Positions 26,896 to 35,553 of a DNA stretch of 64,000 nt are shown in pieces; the first letter of the stretch is position 1; each line of letters opens with the position of its first letter. Under the pieces are notes generated by a model. The model was not told the DNA's origin. It saw nothing but the letters and a program-made list of their open reading frames with translations, and did no database searches. Both the position numbers and the translations under genes were made by a program. Origin of the DNA: Ureibacillus thermophilus (GTDB taxonomy: Bacteria > Bacillota > Bacilli > Bacillales_A > Planococcaceae); the NCBI RefSeq assembly GCF_004331915.1, contig NZ_CP036528.1:1423633-1487632 (forward strand), given 5' to 3'.

Positions 26896-27207
26896 ATGAG
26901 TTTAAAAGGTGTTGAATTGCAAATCGCTATTCCGAAAACGGTAGATGCCGGAAAAATGGCTGAACAACATCAACAGAATGTTGTTCAGCAACAATTTCAC
27001 GCAAACGAAGCATTAAAAAGAGATATTGAAAAAAAGCAACTTACCGTGAACGACACCGAAAAAATTTCTGGCGTATCCGAACGGGATAAGGAAAAAGAAG
27101 GCTCTGGAAAAGAATCAAACCACAACCAAAAAGGACGCAAAAAACATCAAGAACAAGTGGAAGCAAAACATCCATATAAAGGGAATTTCATTGATTTTAG
27201 CGGATAG
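26896..27207 (+). CDS. Unrecognised small protein between sigD and swrB
   Basis: This 103-residue protein starts MSLKGVELQIAIPKTVDAGK and is otherwise charged and Gln/Lys rich (EQHQQNVVQQQ, GRKKHQEQVEAKHP), ending KGNFIDFSG. It lacks membrane helices and is probably disordered in the middle. GTAGGAGCGAGG precedes the ATG, 16 bases after sigD. I have seen similar starts near sigD in other Bacilli but know no function. It contains a perfect inverted repeat. Confidence 0.75.
   Translation: MSLKGVELQIAIPKTVDAGKMAEQHQQNVVQQQFHANEALKRDIEKKQLTVNDTEKISGVSERDKEKEGSGKESNHNQKGRKKHQEQVEAKHPYKGNFIDFSG
26959..26989. repeat. Perfect 12-bp inverted repeat inside the gene after sigD
   Basis: GCTGAACAACAT at 26959-26970 pairs exactly with ATGTTGTTCAGC at 26978-26989 across the loop CAACAGA. 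It falls in the codons for EQHQQNVVQQQ. No T run follows. In RNA this would be a stable hairpin about 230 bases before the swrB-like gene. Confidence 0.75.
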
Positions 27208-27215
27208 GGGATTAT

Positions 27216-27785
27216 ATGGCTGCAGTATTTATCATTTTACTCATCATTTCTCAACTAATTTGTTTTTTTCTAATATTTATTTTAAATTCTAAAATTTCAA
27301 AGTATAAAGATTTGGAATTACGTCAAGATAAGCTAATGGATGAAATCGAAAATGCCATTAGCGTTTATTTGTTGGAGTTTAAAGAAGAAAATGATCGATT
27401 TATTAAGGAGTTATCAAACATTAAACCCTCTCAACAGACCGTTCAACCTTCTAAAGAATCAAAACCTGTATTAGAAGTTATTAATAAAAACAGCTCAGAA
27501 AAAAACGGAATGGATATTGAAAAAATTCCCGTTGTCCCTAAAACGGTTGCTAAAAATGCTTACATTAAGCAAAAAAAGAACGCAACTACAGAACAAGAAA
27601 AAATGCCTGAAACAGCAGGAAATGAAAATGGACAGAATCCAAAAGGTGAAATGAATCAGAAGGAAATGTCCTTTAAAGAAAAAGTAATCGCTCTTCATCA
27701 AGAAGGGAAATCAATCGAAGAAATTGCAAAAATTACGCAAAAAGGAAAAACGGAAATTGAACTATTGTTAAAGTTCCAAGCATAA
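27216..27785 (+). CDS. swrB: SwrB (YlxL)-like membrane protein
   Basis: The 189-residue protein has an N-terminal membrane helix at about 3-25 and a coiled-coil cytoplasmic region (KYKDLELRQDKLMDEIENAI). A Lys/Glu-rich linker follows, then a C-terminal helix-turn-helix-like segment EKVIALHQEGKSIEEIAKITQ ending TEIELLLKFQ. This is the layout of B. subtilis SwrB, which promotes assembly of the flagellar export gate and swarming. The position behind sigD and before rpsB agrees. It is the last gene of the motility operon. Confidence 0.85.
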   Translation: MAAVFIILLIISQLICFFLIFILNSKISKYKDLELRQDKLMDEIENAISVYLLEFKEENDRFIKELSNIKPSQQTVQPSKESKPVLEVINKNSSEKNGMDIEKIPVVPKTVAKNAYIKQKKNATTEQEKMPETAGNENGQNPKGEMNQKEMSFKEKVIALHQEGKSIEEIAKITQKGKTEIELLLKFQA

Positions 27786-27790
27786 ACTTC

Positions 27791-27819
27791 TTGCACAGTA
27801 AAAGGCTTTGTGTTATATT
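27791..27819 (+). promoter_or_regulatory. Sigma-A-type promoter of rpsB
   Basis: TTGCAC (27791-27796) and TATATT (27814-27819) are spaced by 17 bases, close to the housekeeping consensus. It lies directly behind the swrB stop and separates the ribosomal protein genes from the motility operon. It leaves a leader of about 120 bases. Confidence 0.75.
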
Positions 27820-27854
27820 ACCAATTGGTGTGATAATTACACACGCATTTTGAT

Positions 27855-27897
27855 GGGTAAGTGGTGCTTAAAAGTAATCTTTTAAGTTGCTTATTCC
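27855..27897 (+). promoter_or_regulatory. Structured 5' leader of rpsB (candidate S2 autoregulation element)
   Basis: In the rpsB leader CTTAAAAG (27867-27874) pairs with CTTTTAAG (27879-27886) over the loop TAAT. An outer stem GGGTAAG (27855-27861) pairs with CTTATTCC (27890-27897), leaving an internal loop. Leaders with such jointed stems often bind the encoded ribosomal protein; S2 leaders are known in several bacteria. No terminator is visible, so control would be at translation. The assignment is inference. Confidence 0.45.
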
Positions 27898-27943
27898 ATA
27901 TGAAAAATGCGGAGGAATAAAACCAATAGTAGGAGGAAAATTC

Positions 27944-28663
27944 ATGTCAGTAATTTCAATGAAACAATTATTAGAAGCAGGTGTACATTTCGGTCACCAA
28001 ACTCGCCGTTGGAATCCAAAAATGAAAAAATACATTTTTGTTGAACGTAACGGCATTTACATTATCGACTTGCAAAAAACTGTAAAAAAATTAGAAGAAG
28101 CTTACGAGTTCATGCGTCAAGTTGGTGCAAACGGCGGTAAAGTTCTTTTTGTTGGTACGAAAAAACAAGCACAAGACGCTATTAAAGAAGAAGCTGAACG
28201 TTCTGGCAACTTCTACATTAACCAACGCTGGTTAGGTGGAACATTAACAAACTTCGACACAATTAAAAAACGTGTTGCACGTATGAAAGAAATCGAAAAA
28301 ATGGAAGAAGAAGGAATTTTTGATGTTCTTCCTAAAAAAGAAGTTATGAAATTGAAAAAAGAACATGAACGTTTAGTGAAATTCCTTGGCGGTATCCGCG
28401 ACATGAACGAATTACCTGATGTACTATTCGTAGTTGACCCACGCAAAGAACGCATCGCTGTAGCTGAAGCTCGTAAATTAAATATTCCGATTGTAGGAAT
28501 TGTTGATACAAACTGCGATCCAGATGAAATCGACTACGTAATTCCTGCAAACGATGATGCGATTCGTGCTGTGAAATTATTAACAGCTAAAATTGCAGAT
28601 GCTCTTATCGAGTCTAAACAAGGTGAATCAGAAGCTCCAGCTGAAGAAGTAGTTGCTGAGTAA
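27944..28663 (+). CDS. rpsB: Ribosomal protein S2
   Basis: uS2 is a small-subunit protein placed late in assembly. From ATG 27944 behind AGGAGG (27931-27936) it has 239 residues: [27 protein letters not shown], then [12 protein letters not shown] and [24 protein letters not shown]. The reading frame is open further upstream but lacks a plausible start. The tail is acidic ([10 protein letters not shown]). Confidence 0.99.
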   Translation: MSVISMKQLLEAGVHFGHQTRRWNPKMKKYIFVERNGIYIIDLQKTVKKLEEAYEFMRQVGANGGKVLFVGTKKQAQDAIKEEAERSGNFYINQRWLGGTLTNFDTIKKRVARMKEIEKMEEEGIFDVLPKKEVMKLKKEHERLVKFLGGIRDMNELPDVLFVVDPRKERIAVAEARKLNIPIVGIVDTNCDPDEIDYVIPANDDAIRAVKLLTAKIADALIESKQGESEAPAEEVVAE

Positions 28664-28677
28664 TTCGCTGCTACAAG

Positions 28678-28713
28678 GGTGATAAGTGACTGTTTCACTT
28701 ATCACCTTTTTTT
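28678..28713 (+). terminator. Intrinsic terminator after rpsB
   Basis: GGTGATAAGTGA (28678-28689) pairs perfectly with TCACTTATCACC (28695-28706), loop CTGTT, followed by seven T. It lies between rpsB and tsf, so tsf is made by readthrough or from a promoter in the 76-base space; I see no strong promoter there. Confidence 0.92.
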
Positions 28714-28789
28714 AAGAAACAATGGTTTCGGATAAGCAAAATGGCTAAAACTTAATAGTAAACAATCATGATTCAAGGAGGAACTTTCA

Positions 28790-29677
28790 ATGGCAATTAC
28801 TGCACAATTAGTAAAAGAACTTCGTGAAAAAACGGGCGCAGGTATGATGGATTGTAAAAAAGCCCTTGTAGAAACAAACGGCGACATCGAAGCTGCCATC
28901 GATTACCTACGTGAAAAAGGTTTAGCTTCTGCAAGCAAAAAAGCTGACCGCATCGCAGCTGAAGGTACAACTTACATTTTAACAGAAGGAAACGAGGCAG
29001 TAATTTTAGAAGTAAACGCTGAAACAGACTTCGTTGCGAAAAACAACCAATTCCAAGAATTAGTAAAAAGCTTAGCGGCACAATTATTAAAAGCAAAACC
29101 TGAATCTTTAGAAGCAGCTTTAGAAGTGAAAAATGAAGAGGGAGCAACAATTGCAGAACAAATTTCATCTGCGGTTGCAACTATTGGTGAAAAAATCACT
29201 CTTCGTCGTTTCGAAATTAAAACGAAAACAGACGCTGATTCATTCGGTTCTTACCTACACATGGGAGGCCGCATCGGTGTATTAGTAGTTCTTGAAGGTT
29301 CAACAGATGCTGATGCAGCAAAAGATATCGCAATGCACATTGCAGCAATCAATCCAAAATACATCTCTCGTGATGAAGTACCTGCGGAAGAAGTTGAACG
29401 TGAACGCAAAGTATTAACAGAACAAGCATTAAACGAAGGTAAACCAGAAAACATTGTGGCAAAAATGGTTGAAGGACGTCTTGGAAAATTCTTCGAGCAA
29501 GTTTGCTTACTTGAACAAGCATTTGTTAAAGATTCTGATCAAAAAGTTCGCGATTTCGTGAAATCTAAAGGCGGTAACGTAACTGCATTCGTACGCTACG
29601 AAGTTGGAGAAGGCATTGAAAAACGCGAAGATAACTTTGCAGAAGAAGTAATGAGCCAAGTGAAAGGCAATAAATAA
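28790..29677 (+). CDS. tsf: Elongation factor Ts
   Basis: EF-Ts exchanges GDP for GTP on EF-Tu. The 295 residues begin with the UBA-like [24 protein letters not shown] and contain the TDF motif in [13 protein letters not shown]. The C-terminal dimerisation part carries [13 protein letters not shown]. An AAGGAGG site precedes the ATG. Length is standard. Confidence 0.99.
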   Translation: MAITAQLVKELREKTGAGMMDCKKALVETNGDIEAAIDYLREKGLASASKKADRIAAEGTTYILTEGNEAVILEVNAETDFVAKNNQFQELVKSLAAQLLKAKPESLEAALEVKNEEGATIAEQISSAVATIGEKITLRRFEIKTKTDADSFGSYLHMGGRIGVLVVLEGSTDADAAKDIAMHIAAINPKYISRDEVPAEEVERERKVLTEQALNEGKPENIVAKMVEGRLGKFFEQVCLLEQAFVKDSDQKVRDFVKSKGGNVTAFVRYEVGEGIEKREDNFAEEVMSQVKGNK

Positions 29678-29704
29678 TAAAAGCATAAATACACAAACTT
29701 TATG

Positions 29705-29732
29705 GGGAGCACTCTAAGTGTTCCCTATTTTT
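29705..29732 (+). terminator. Intrinsic terminator after tsf
   Basis: GGGAGCACT (29705-29713) pairs with AGTGTTCCC (29717-29725), one G-U pair and a tight CTA loop, followed by TATTTTTC. It separates tsf from pyrH. Confidence 0.75.
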
Positions 29733-29772
29733 CAGAATAAAAATTTGTATAAACGGGTAATGGAGGTTTACT

Positions 29773-30501
29773 ATGAGTGGTGTGCCGCAATATAAACGAG
29801 TTGTAATCAAAATTAGTGGTGAAGCATTAGCAGGGGAAGCAGGATTTGGCATTTCGCCAAAAATTATCAAATCTGTTGCTGAAGATATTAAAGAAGTTGT
29901 CGATCTTGGTGTAGAAGTTGCAGTTGTAGTTGGCGGAGGAAACATTTGGCGTGGTAAAATAGGTAGTGAAATGGGAATGGATCGTGCTTCTGCCGATTAT
30001 ATGGGCATGCTTGCAACTGTCATGAACTCTCTTGCATTGCAAGATGCATTAGAAAAGTTAGAAGTGGAAACTCGTGTACAATCTTCTATTGTAATGACCC
30101 AAGTGGCGGAGCCTTACATACGTCGAAAAGCTGTGCGTCATCTTGAAAAAGGACGTGTCGTGATTTTCGCTGCTGGAACTGGAAATCCATTTTTCTCCAC
30201 TGATACAACGGCTGCTTTAAGAGCTGCTGAAATTGATGCAGATGCTATTTTAATGGCGAAAAACAATGTGGACGGCGTTTATTCAGCAGATCCGAAAATT
30301 CATCGTGATGCGGTTAAATACGATACACTCACTTATTTAGACGTCATTCAACAAGGTTTACAAGTAATGGATTCCACAGCTTCCACATTGTGTATGGACA
30401 ACGACATCCCATTAATAGTATTCTCTATAATGGAAAAAGGTAACATTAAACGCGCTGTATTAGGCGACAAAATTGGGACAGTTGTTAGGAGGAATGCATA
30501 A
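29773..30501 (+). CDS. pyrH: UMP kinase
   Basis: PyrH phosphorylates UMP to UDP and belongs to the amino-acid kinase family. The 242 residues show [33 protein letters not shown] and [20 protein letters not shown], all typical of bacterial UMP kinases. AATGGAGG precedes the ATG. The last base overlaps the frr start, suggesting coupling. Confidence 0.98.
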   Translation: MSGVPQYKRVVIKISGEALAGEAGFGISPKIIKSVAEDIKEVVDLGVEVAVVVGGGNIWRGKIGSEMGMDRASADYMGMLATVMNSLALQDALEKLEVETRVQSSIVMTQVAEPYIRRKAVRHLEKGRVVIFAAGTGNPFFSTDTTAALRAAEIDADAILMAKNNVDGVYSADPKIHRDAVKYDTLTYLDVIQQGLQVMDSTASTLCMDNDIPLIVFSIMEKGNIKRAVLGDKIGTVVRRNA

Positions 30502-31055
30502 TGAATAGTGTGTATGAACAAGCGAAGGAAAAAATGAACAAATCCATCACTGCTTTTACGCGGGAACTTTCATCAATCCGTGCGGGCCGTGCGAACGCAA
30601 AGTTGCTTGATCGGATTACTGTAGAATATTATGGAGTGCCAACACCAGTGAATCAACTTGCGGGTATCACAACCCCAGAAGCACGTCTTCTTGTCATTAC
30701 ACCTTATGATAAATCCATTTTAGGCGAAATTGAAAAGGCGATTTTAAAATCTGACATCGGTATTACACCAACAAACGATGGAAATGTGATTCGTTTGACA
30801 ATCCCTCCTTTAACGGAAGAACGCCGTAAAGAATTGGTGAAAATCGTAAAAAAAGAGGCGGAAGAAGCTCGGGTTGCAATCCGCAATGTGCGCCGTGACG
30901 CTAATGATGAATTGAAAAAAATGGAGAAAAATGGTGAAATTACTGAAGATGAATTGCGCGGTCATGTCAATGATATTCAAAAATTAACGGATGAATACAT
31001 CGCAAAAGTTGACAGCTTAGCAAAAGAAAAAGAAGATGAAATCCTTTCAATATAA
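30501..31055 (+). CDS. frr: Ribosome recycling factor
   Basis: RRF splits post-termination ribosomes together with EF-G. The 184 residues have [25 protein letters not shown] and [33 protein letters not shown], the family signatures. The ATG overlaps the pyrH stop (TAATG). A terminator follows. Confidence 0.98.
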   Translation: MNSVYEQAKEKMNKSITAFTRELSSIRAGRANAKLLDRITVEYYGVPTPVNQLAGITTPEARLLVITPYDKSILGEIEKAILKSDIGITPTNDGNVIRLTIPPLTEERRKELVKIVKKEAEEARVAIRNVRRDANDELKKMEKNGEITEDELRGHVNDIQKLTDEYIAKVDSLAKEKEDEILSI

Positions 31056-31088
31056 AGGTTTAGTCAACAAGAACTTTCTATAGATTGT

Positions 31089-31116
31089 GACGTCCTCTTC
31101 TCTAGGACGTCTTTTT
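31089..31116 (+). terminator. Intrinsic terminator after frr
   Basis: GACGTCCT (31089-31096) pairs with AGGACGTC (31104-31111), loop CTTCTCT, followed by TTTTT. The next 180 bases up to uppS are AT-rich. A promoter for the uppS group is expected there, but I see only weak candidates such as TATGAT near 31249. Confidence 0.85.
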
Positions 31117-31296
31117 CATTTCTAATTATGTAGGGGATTGTAGGAATAAATAATAATAAATTTCCCATAAAGTAATATAAGTTCCTAAAAGAAAAAGAAA
31201 AATGCAAATAATTATCGCGGAAATAAAAGACACGTATATTGGTTTTTGATATGATTAATAAGAATACGTCCAAAACGTTGTCAGGTGGGGGAATAC

Positions 31297-32082
31297 ATGG
31301 TATTTTATAATTTTTTTAAGAAAACAAAAAATGATAAAAAAACATCCGATTTGGATGGAAAAATTGAAGTGATCCCTTCCCATATTGCAATCATAATGGA
31401 CGGCAATGGACGTTGGGCCAAAAAGCGGGCGATGCCACGAATCGCTGGTCATCAAGAAGGGATGAAAACCGTCAGAAAAATTGCTCGCGTGGCAGATGAA
31501 CTAGGTGTGAAAGTATTGACGCTTTATGCTTTCTCCACAGAAAACTGGAAGCGTCCCAAAACAGAAGTGGATTATTTAATGAGCTTACCTGAAAAATTTC
31601 TCAATGATTTTTTACCGGAAATGATGGAACGAAATATTTGTGTTCAAATGATTGGCGAAAAGGATGGTTTGCCGGAGCATACAAAGAGAGCCATAAATAA
31701 TGCAATGGAAAAAACAAAAAATAATACAGGGCTTATTTTAAATTTTGCGTTAAATTATGGTAGCCGTGCTGAGATTGTCAAAGCGATGAAAAATATAATG
31801 GCCGATGTTCAAGAAGGAAAATTGTCCATTGAAGCAATTACGGAAGAAACAGTGAACCAATATTTAATGACGTCTCATTTGCCTGAGCCGGATTTATTGA
31901 TCCGTACGAGCGGAGAAGTACGTTTGAGCAACTTTATGCTATGGCAATTAGCTTATACTGAATTTTGGTTCACTGATACTCTCTGGCCAGACTTTGATGA
32001 AGAAAAATTTCTAGAAGCAATTTACGCTTATCAAAGAAGAAATCGTCGGTATGGTGGATTGAAAGGAGAAGAATTGTATTGA
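31297..32082 (+). CDS. uppS: Undecaprenyl diphosphate synthase
   Basis: UppS makes the C55 lipid carrier for cell-wall synthesis. I start it at ATG 31297, six bases behind AGGTGGGG, giving 261 residues. The catalytic D35 lies in IIMDGNGRW. TLYAFSTENWKRP and IRTSGEVRLSNFMLWQLAYTEF follow. The stop overlaps the TTG start of cdsA (TTGA). Confidence 0.97.
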   Translation: MVFYNFFKKTKNDKKTSDLDGKIEVIPSHIAIIMDGNGRWAKKRAMPRIAGHQEGMKTVRKIARVADELGVKVLTLYAFSTENWKRPKTEVDYLMSLPEKFLNDFLPEMMERNICVQMIGEKDGLPEHTKRAINNAMEKTKNNTGLILNFALNYGSRAEIVKAMKNIMADVQEGKLSIEAITEETVNQYLMTSHLPEPDLLIRTSGEVRLSNFMLWQLAYTEFWFTDTLWPDFDEEKFLEAIYAYQRRNRRYGGLKGEELY

Positions 32083-32873
32083 AGCAACGGATTATCACGG
32101 GAGTGGTCGCAGCAGCATTTTTTATTCCGTTTGTCGTTTATGGTCAGCTACCATTTACTCTATTAGTTTATGCAATGGCAACAGTCGCAATGTTTGAACT
32201 GCTTCGAATGAAGAAAATGTCCATCTTTTCAGTTCCAGGATTCATCGGATTTTTAACTGTATATGTTTTATTAATGCCTGATGATTGGGCAAATAAAGTA
32301 CACGAAGTCACGTCTTATTCGAAATTGGAATTTCTTGTCATTGCAGCTCTTTTATTATTAATTCATTCGGTGATTGTAAAAAATCATTTTACTTTTGATG
32401 AAATTGGATTTGTTCTTCTGTCCGCATTATATGTTGGAATCGGTTTTTATTATTTGATTGAAACAAGATATGCTGGACTCCAGTTTATTATTTTTGCTTT
32501 GCTCATTGTTTGGTGCACCGATTCAGGGGCGTATTTCACAGGAAGAAAATTTGGGAAAAACAAATTATGGCCGGAAATTTCCCCTAATAAGACTATTGAA
32601 GGTTTCTTTGGAGGGATTTTGACGGCTGTTGTATTTGCTTGCATTATGCAAATAATTTACCCCTTTGAAAAGCCTTGGTTTATACTAGTTCTTGTAACGA
32701 TTATTAGCTCTATCTTTGGCCAAATGGGCGATTTAGTTGAATCGGCAATCAAAAGACATTATGATGTAAAAGATTCAGGAAAGATCTTACCAGGACATGG
32801 AGGAATACTGGATCGATTTGATAGTTTATTATTTGTATTACCATTGCTCAACTTGTTGCATTTTGTCAATTAA
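32079..32873 (+). CDS. cdsA: Phosphatidate cytidylyltransferase
   Basis: CdsA makes CDP-diacylglycerol for phospholipid synthesis. The 264-residue membrane protein starts at TTG 32079, ten bases behind AAAGGAG. It has about seven membrane helices and the family signature near the end, SAIKRHYDVKDSGKILPGHGGILDRFDS, written here as the SxxKR...GHGG...DRxD pattern. It overlaps uppS by four bases. Confidence 0.97.
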   Translation: MKQRIITGVVAAAFFIPFVVYGQLPFTLLVYAMATVAMFELLRMKKMSIFSVPGFIGFLTVYVLLMPDDWANKVHEVTSYSKLEFLVIAALLLLIHSVIVKNHFTFDEIGFVLLSALYVGIGFYYLIETRYAGLQFIIFALLIVWCTDSGAYFTGRKFGKNKLWPEISPNKTIEGFFGGILTAVVFACIMQIIYPFEKPWFILVLVTIISSIFGQMGDLVESAIKRHYDVKDSGKILPGHGGILDRFDSLLFVLPLLNLLHFVN

Positions 32874-32891
32874 TGAAGGGAAGGACCCAAA

Positions 32892-34037
32892 TTGAAGAAA
32901 ATTAGTTTGTTGGGAGCAACAGGTTCGATTGGATGGCAAACTTGCGATATATTAAAAAATCATCCAGAAGAGTTTCAACTTGTTGCTTTTTCTGCGGGAA
33001 AAAATATAGAAAAAACTCAAGAAATTATTAGAAACTTACAGCCGGAATTAGTGTCTGTGCAGGAAGAAAAAGATGCACTTGCATTAAAAAATGAGTTTCC
33101 TCATATACATTTTACATACGGACAAGAAGGGTTAATTGAAGTGGCTACCCATCCGGAAACAAGCATCGTAGTGAACGCGGTTTTAGGCAGTGTGGGGCTG
33201 CCTTCCACATTAGCGGCCATTCGGATGGGAAAAACGATTGCGATTGCAAATAAAGAAACCCTTGTGACGGCCGGACATCTTGTGATGGAAGAAGCGAAAA
33301 AACATCGTGTCCCGATTTTGCCGGTTGACAGTGAACATTCCGCCATTTTTCAGTCGCTGAATGGGGAAAATCCGAAACAAATTAAACGGCTCATTTTAAC
33401 GGCTTCAGGGGGCGCTTTCCGAGATAAGACTCGGGATGAATTGAAACACGTGACGGTTAAAGAGGCGTTAAATCATCCAAATTGGTCAATGGGCGCAAAA
33501 ATCACTATTGATTCGGCCACAATGATGAATAAAGGCTTGGAAGTCATTGAAGCCCATGTATTATTTGATATTCCTTTTGATCAAATCGATGTGCTTCTTC
33601 ATAAAGAAAGTATTATTCATTCCATGGTAGAATTTCATGATACAAGCGTCATTGCCCAGTTAGGAACACCGGATATGCGGGTGCCAATTCAATACGCCTT
33701 AAGCTACCCGGATCGTTTGCCTTTGATTGGCGGAAAACCGTTAAATTTAGCCGAAATTGGCAGCCTGCATTTCAAAGAAGTAGATTTTGAGCGCTTTAAA
33801 GCATTGAAGCTGGCTTATGAAGCAGGAAGAACCGGCGGAACGATATTAACGGCCATGAATGCAGCCAACGAAGCAGCAGTGCAATTGTTTTTACAAGAAA
33901 AAATTGCATTTTTGGAAATTGAAGAGATTATCGAGCGGATTATGGACAGCCATAACAATGTATTGCAGCCTGATTTGGAAACTATTTTGCATGTGGACAA
34001 GGAAACAAGAAAAAAAGTGCTTCAAATGGTACAATAA
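32892..34037 (+). CDS. dxr: 1-deoxy-D-xylulose-5-phosphate reductoisomerase
   Basis: Dxr is the second enzyme of the MEP isoprenoid pathway, feeding UppS. The 381 residues start at TTG 32892 behind GAAGGGAAGG. The NADPH-binding [10 protein letters not shown] lies at 8-17. The metal/substrate region includes [12 protein letters not shown], and GMGAK-like and [28 protein letters not shown] follow. Length is typical. Confidence 0.98.
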   Translation: MKKISLLGATGSIGWQTCDILKNHPEEFQLVAFSAGKNIEKTQEIIRNLQPELVSVQEEKDALALKNEFPHIHFTYGQEGLIEVATHPETSIVVNAVLGSVGLPSTLAAIRMGKTIAIANKETLVTAGHLVMEEAKKHRVPILPVDSEHSAIFQSLNGENPKQIKRLILTASGGAFRDKTRDELKHVTVKEALNHPNWSMGAKITIDSATMMNKGLEVIEAHVLFDIPFDQIDVLLHKESIIHSMVEFHDTSVIAQLGTPDMRVPIQYALSYPDRLPLIGGKPLNLAEIGSLHFKEVDFERFKALKLAYEAGRTGGTILTAMNAANEAAVQLFLQEKIAFLEIEEIIERIMDSHNNVLQPDLETILHVDKETRKKVLQMVQ

Positions 34038-34068
34038 AATTCGAGCACGGCTCTAAAGGTGGTATATT

Positions 34069-35334
34069 ATGCAAACAATATTAGCATTTATCCTCGTATT
34101 CGGATTAATCGTTTTCTTTCATGAATTCGGGCACTTTATTTTTGCAAAAAGAGCAGGTATTTTAGTGCGGGAATTTGCCATTGGTATGGGGCCTAAAATT
34201 TTTGGAATGAAAAAAGGGGAAACCTTATATACCATCCGATTATTGCCATTAGGCGGTTATGTGCGTATGGCTGGCGAAGATTTCGACCAAATCGAGCTTC
34301 AGCCAGGGTATCGGGTAGGGCTTATATTAAATGAAGATGAAAAAGTCGAGAAAATTTATTTAAATCAAAATGTTCAACATCCGAACGTATTATTTATGGA
34401 AGTTGAACGGGCGGATTTAAATAAAAAAATGTGGATTGAAGGCTACGATGAAGAAGAGCGTTTAGTTCGTTTTGACGTTGCTCGAAATGCCATCATTGTT
34501 GAAAACGGAGAAGAAACGTTAATTGCACCATATGAACGGACCTTTGAAGCGAAATCGTTATGGCACCGTACACTTACTATATTTGCAGGACCTTTATTTA
34601 ATTTTGTTTTAGCCTTTATCCTTTTCCTTTTACTTGGCATCTTGCAAGGCGTACCAACCAATGAACCGATCGTTACGGAAGTTGTGGATGACAGCCCCGC
34701 TTCTGAAGCCGGAATGAAAGCAGGGGATTATGTCAAATCCGTCAATGGTCATTCGATTGATAAATGGGATGATTTATCGGAATTTGTAAAAGAAAATCCT
34801 GGAAAAGAACTTTCGTTTATTGTTGACCGAGACGGACAGCAAGTGGAGCTTTCCATTGTGCCGGATTCGGTGGAATTAAAAAACGGCGATAAAGTTGGAC
34901 AAATTGGTGTTATGTATCAAAGCCCGATGGAAAAAAATCCATTGAAAGCAGTAGTTTATGGTGTCCAACAAACTTGGGAATCCACAGTTCTCATACTTCA
35001 AGCGCTTGTTTATTTAATTGCTGGTAATTTTACCCTTGATGATTTAGCCGGTCCTGTCGGCATTTATCAATATACTGGAGAAGTGGCAAAACACGGTTTC
35101 TTTACCCTCATGTATTGGACAGCAGCCTTGAGCATCAATTTAGGAATTATGAACTTACTTCCACTACCTGCTTTAGATGGCGGCCGATTAATGTTCTTTG
35201 GCATTGAAGCATTAAGAGGGAAACCAGTCGACCGCAAAAAAGAAGGCATGGTTCATTTAGTGGGCATTGTGTTATTAATGATTTTAATGATTGCTGTAAC
35301 GTGGAACGATATTCAACGATTGTTCTTCCAATAA
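34069..35334 (+). CDS. rseP: RseP/RasP site-2 protease
   Basis: This intramembrane metalloprotease cleaves anti-sigma factors and signal-peptide remnants (RasP in B. subtilis). The 421 residues have HEFGH at 18-22 in the first membrane helix. One PDZ domain lies at about 195-275 (ASEAGMKAGDYVKSVNG). The second zinc-ligand motif is LPLPALDGGRL. AAAGGTGG precedes the ATG. Confidence 0.97.
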   Translation: MQTILAFILVFGLIVFFHEFGHFIFAKRAGILVREFAIGMGPKIFGMKKGETLYTIRLLPLGGYVRMAGEDFDQIELQPGYRVGLILNEDEKVEKIYLNQNVQHPNVLFMEVERADLNKKMWIEGYDEEERLVRFDVARNAIIVENGEETLIAPYERTFEAKSLWHRTLTIFAGPLFNFVLAFILFLLLGILQGVPTNEPIVTEVVDDSPASEAGMKAGDYVKSVNGHSIDKWDDLSEFVKENPGKELSFIVDRDGQQVELSIVPDSVELKNGDKVGQIGVMYQSPMEKNPLKAVVYGVQQTWESTVLILQALVYLIAGNFTLDDLAGPVGIYQYTGEVAKHGFFTLMYWTAALSINLGIMNLLPLPALDGGRLMFFGIEALRGKPVDRKKEGMVHLVGIVLLMILMIAVTWNDIQRLFFQ

Positions 35335-35373
35335 AAAATCGCCATCCGATTGCAGAATCGGAGGCGATTTTTT
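35333..35373 (+). terminator. Intrinsic terminator after rseP
   Basis: AAAAAATCGCC (35333-35343) pairs with GGCGATTTTTT (35363-35373). The inner stem TCCGATT/AATCGGA has loop GCAG, with only one bulged A. The arm begins within the rseP stop codon. It cleanly ends the uppS-cdsA-dxr-rseP unit and sets proS apart. Confidence 0.93.
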
Positions 35374-35462
35374 AATGATTCGTGATTTTTGTCATCTAGT
35401 CTTATTCAAAATTTAATTTTAGAATCATCTTTGCAAGAATACATGACAAAGACGATATTCCT

Positions 35463-35492
35463 TTGCAAAAATATCAAAAAAATGTATATACT
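35463..35492 (+). promoter_or_regulatory. Candidate promoter of the proS-position gene
   Basis: TTGCAA (35463-35468) and TATACT (35487-35492) are spaced by 18 bases, with TGTA before the -10 box. The resulting leader is only about 55 bases. There is no T-box-type leader or attenuator in it, although AAAGGTGGAGCCC just before the ATG looks superficially like a T-box core. Confidence 0.6.
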
Positions 35493-35553
35493 CAAGTCTT
35501 CAGAGGGTATGCTATTCTATTAAAAAGCAGAAACTAATAAAGGTGGAGCCCTA

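Noticed and set aside
31835..31990. Changed residue in the UppS motif (SGEVRLSN)
   Set aside because: The position after SGE varies in the family as I know it, and all other UppS motifs are intact.
35535..35553. AAAGGTGGAGCCC before the proS-like gene as a T-box core
   Set aside because: The leader after the promoter candidate is only about 55 bases, without specifier stem or terminator. The stretch is better read as a ribosome site.
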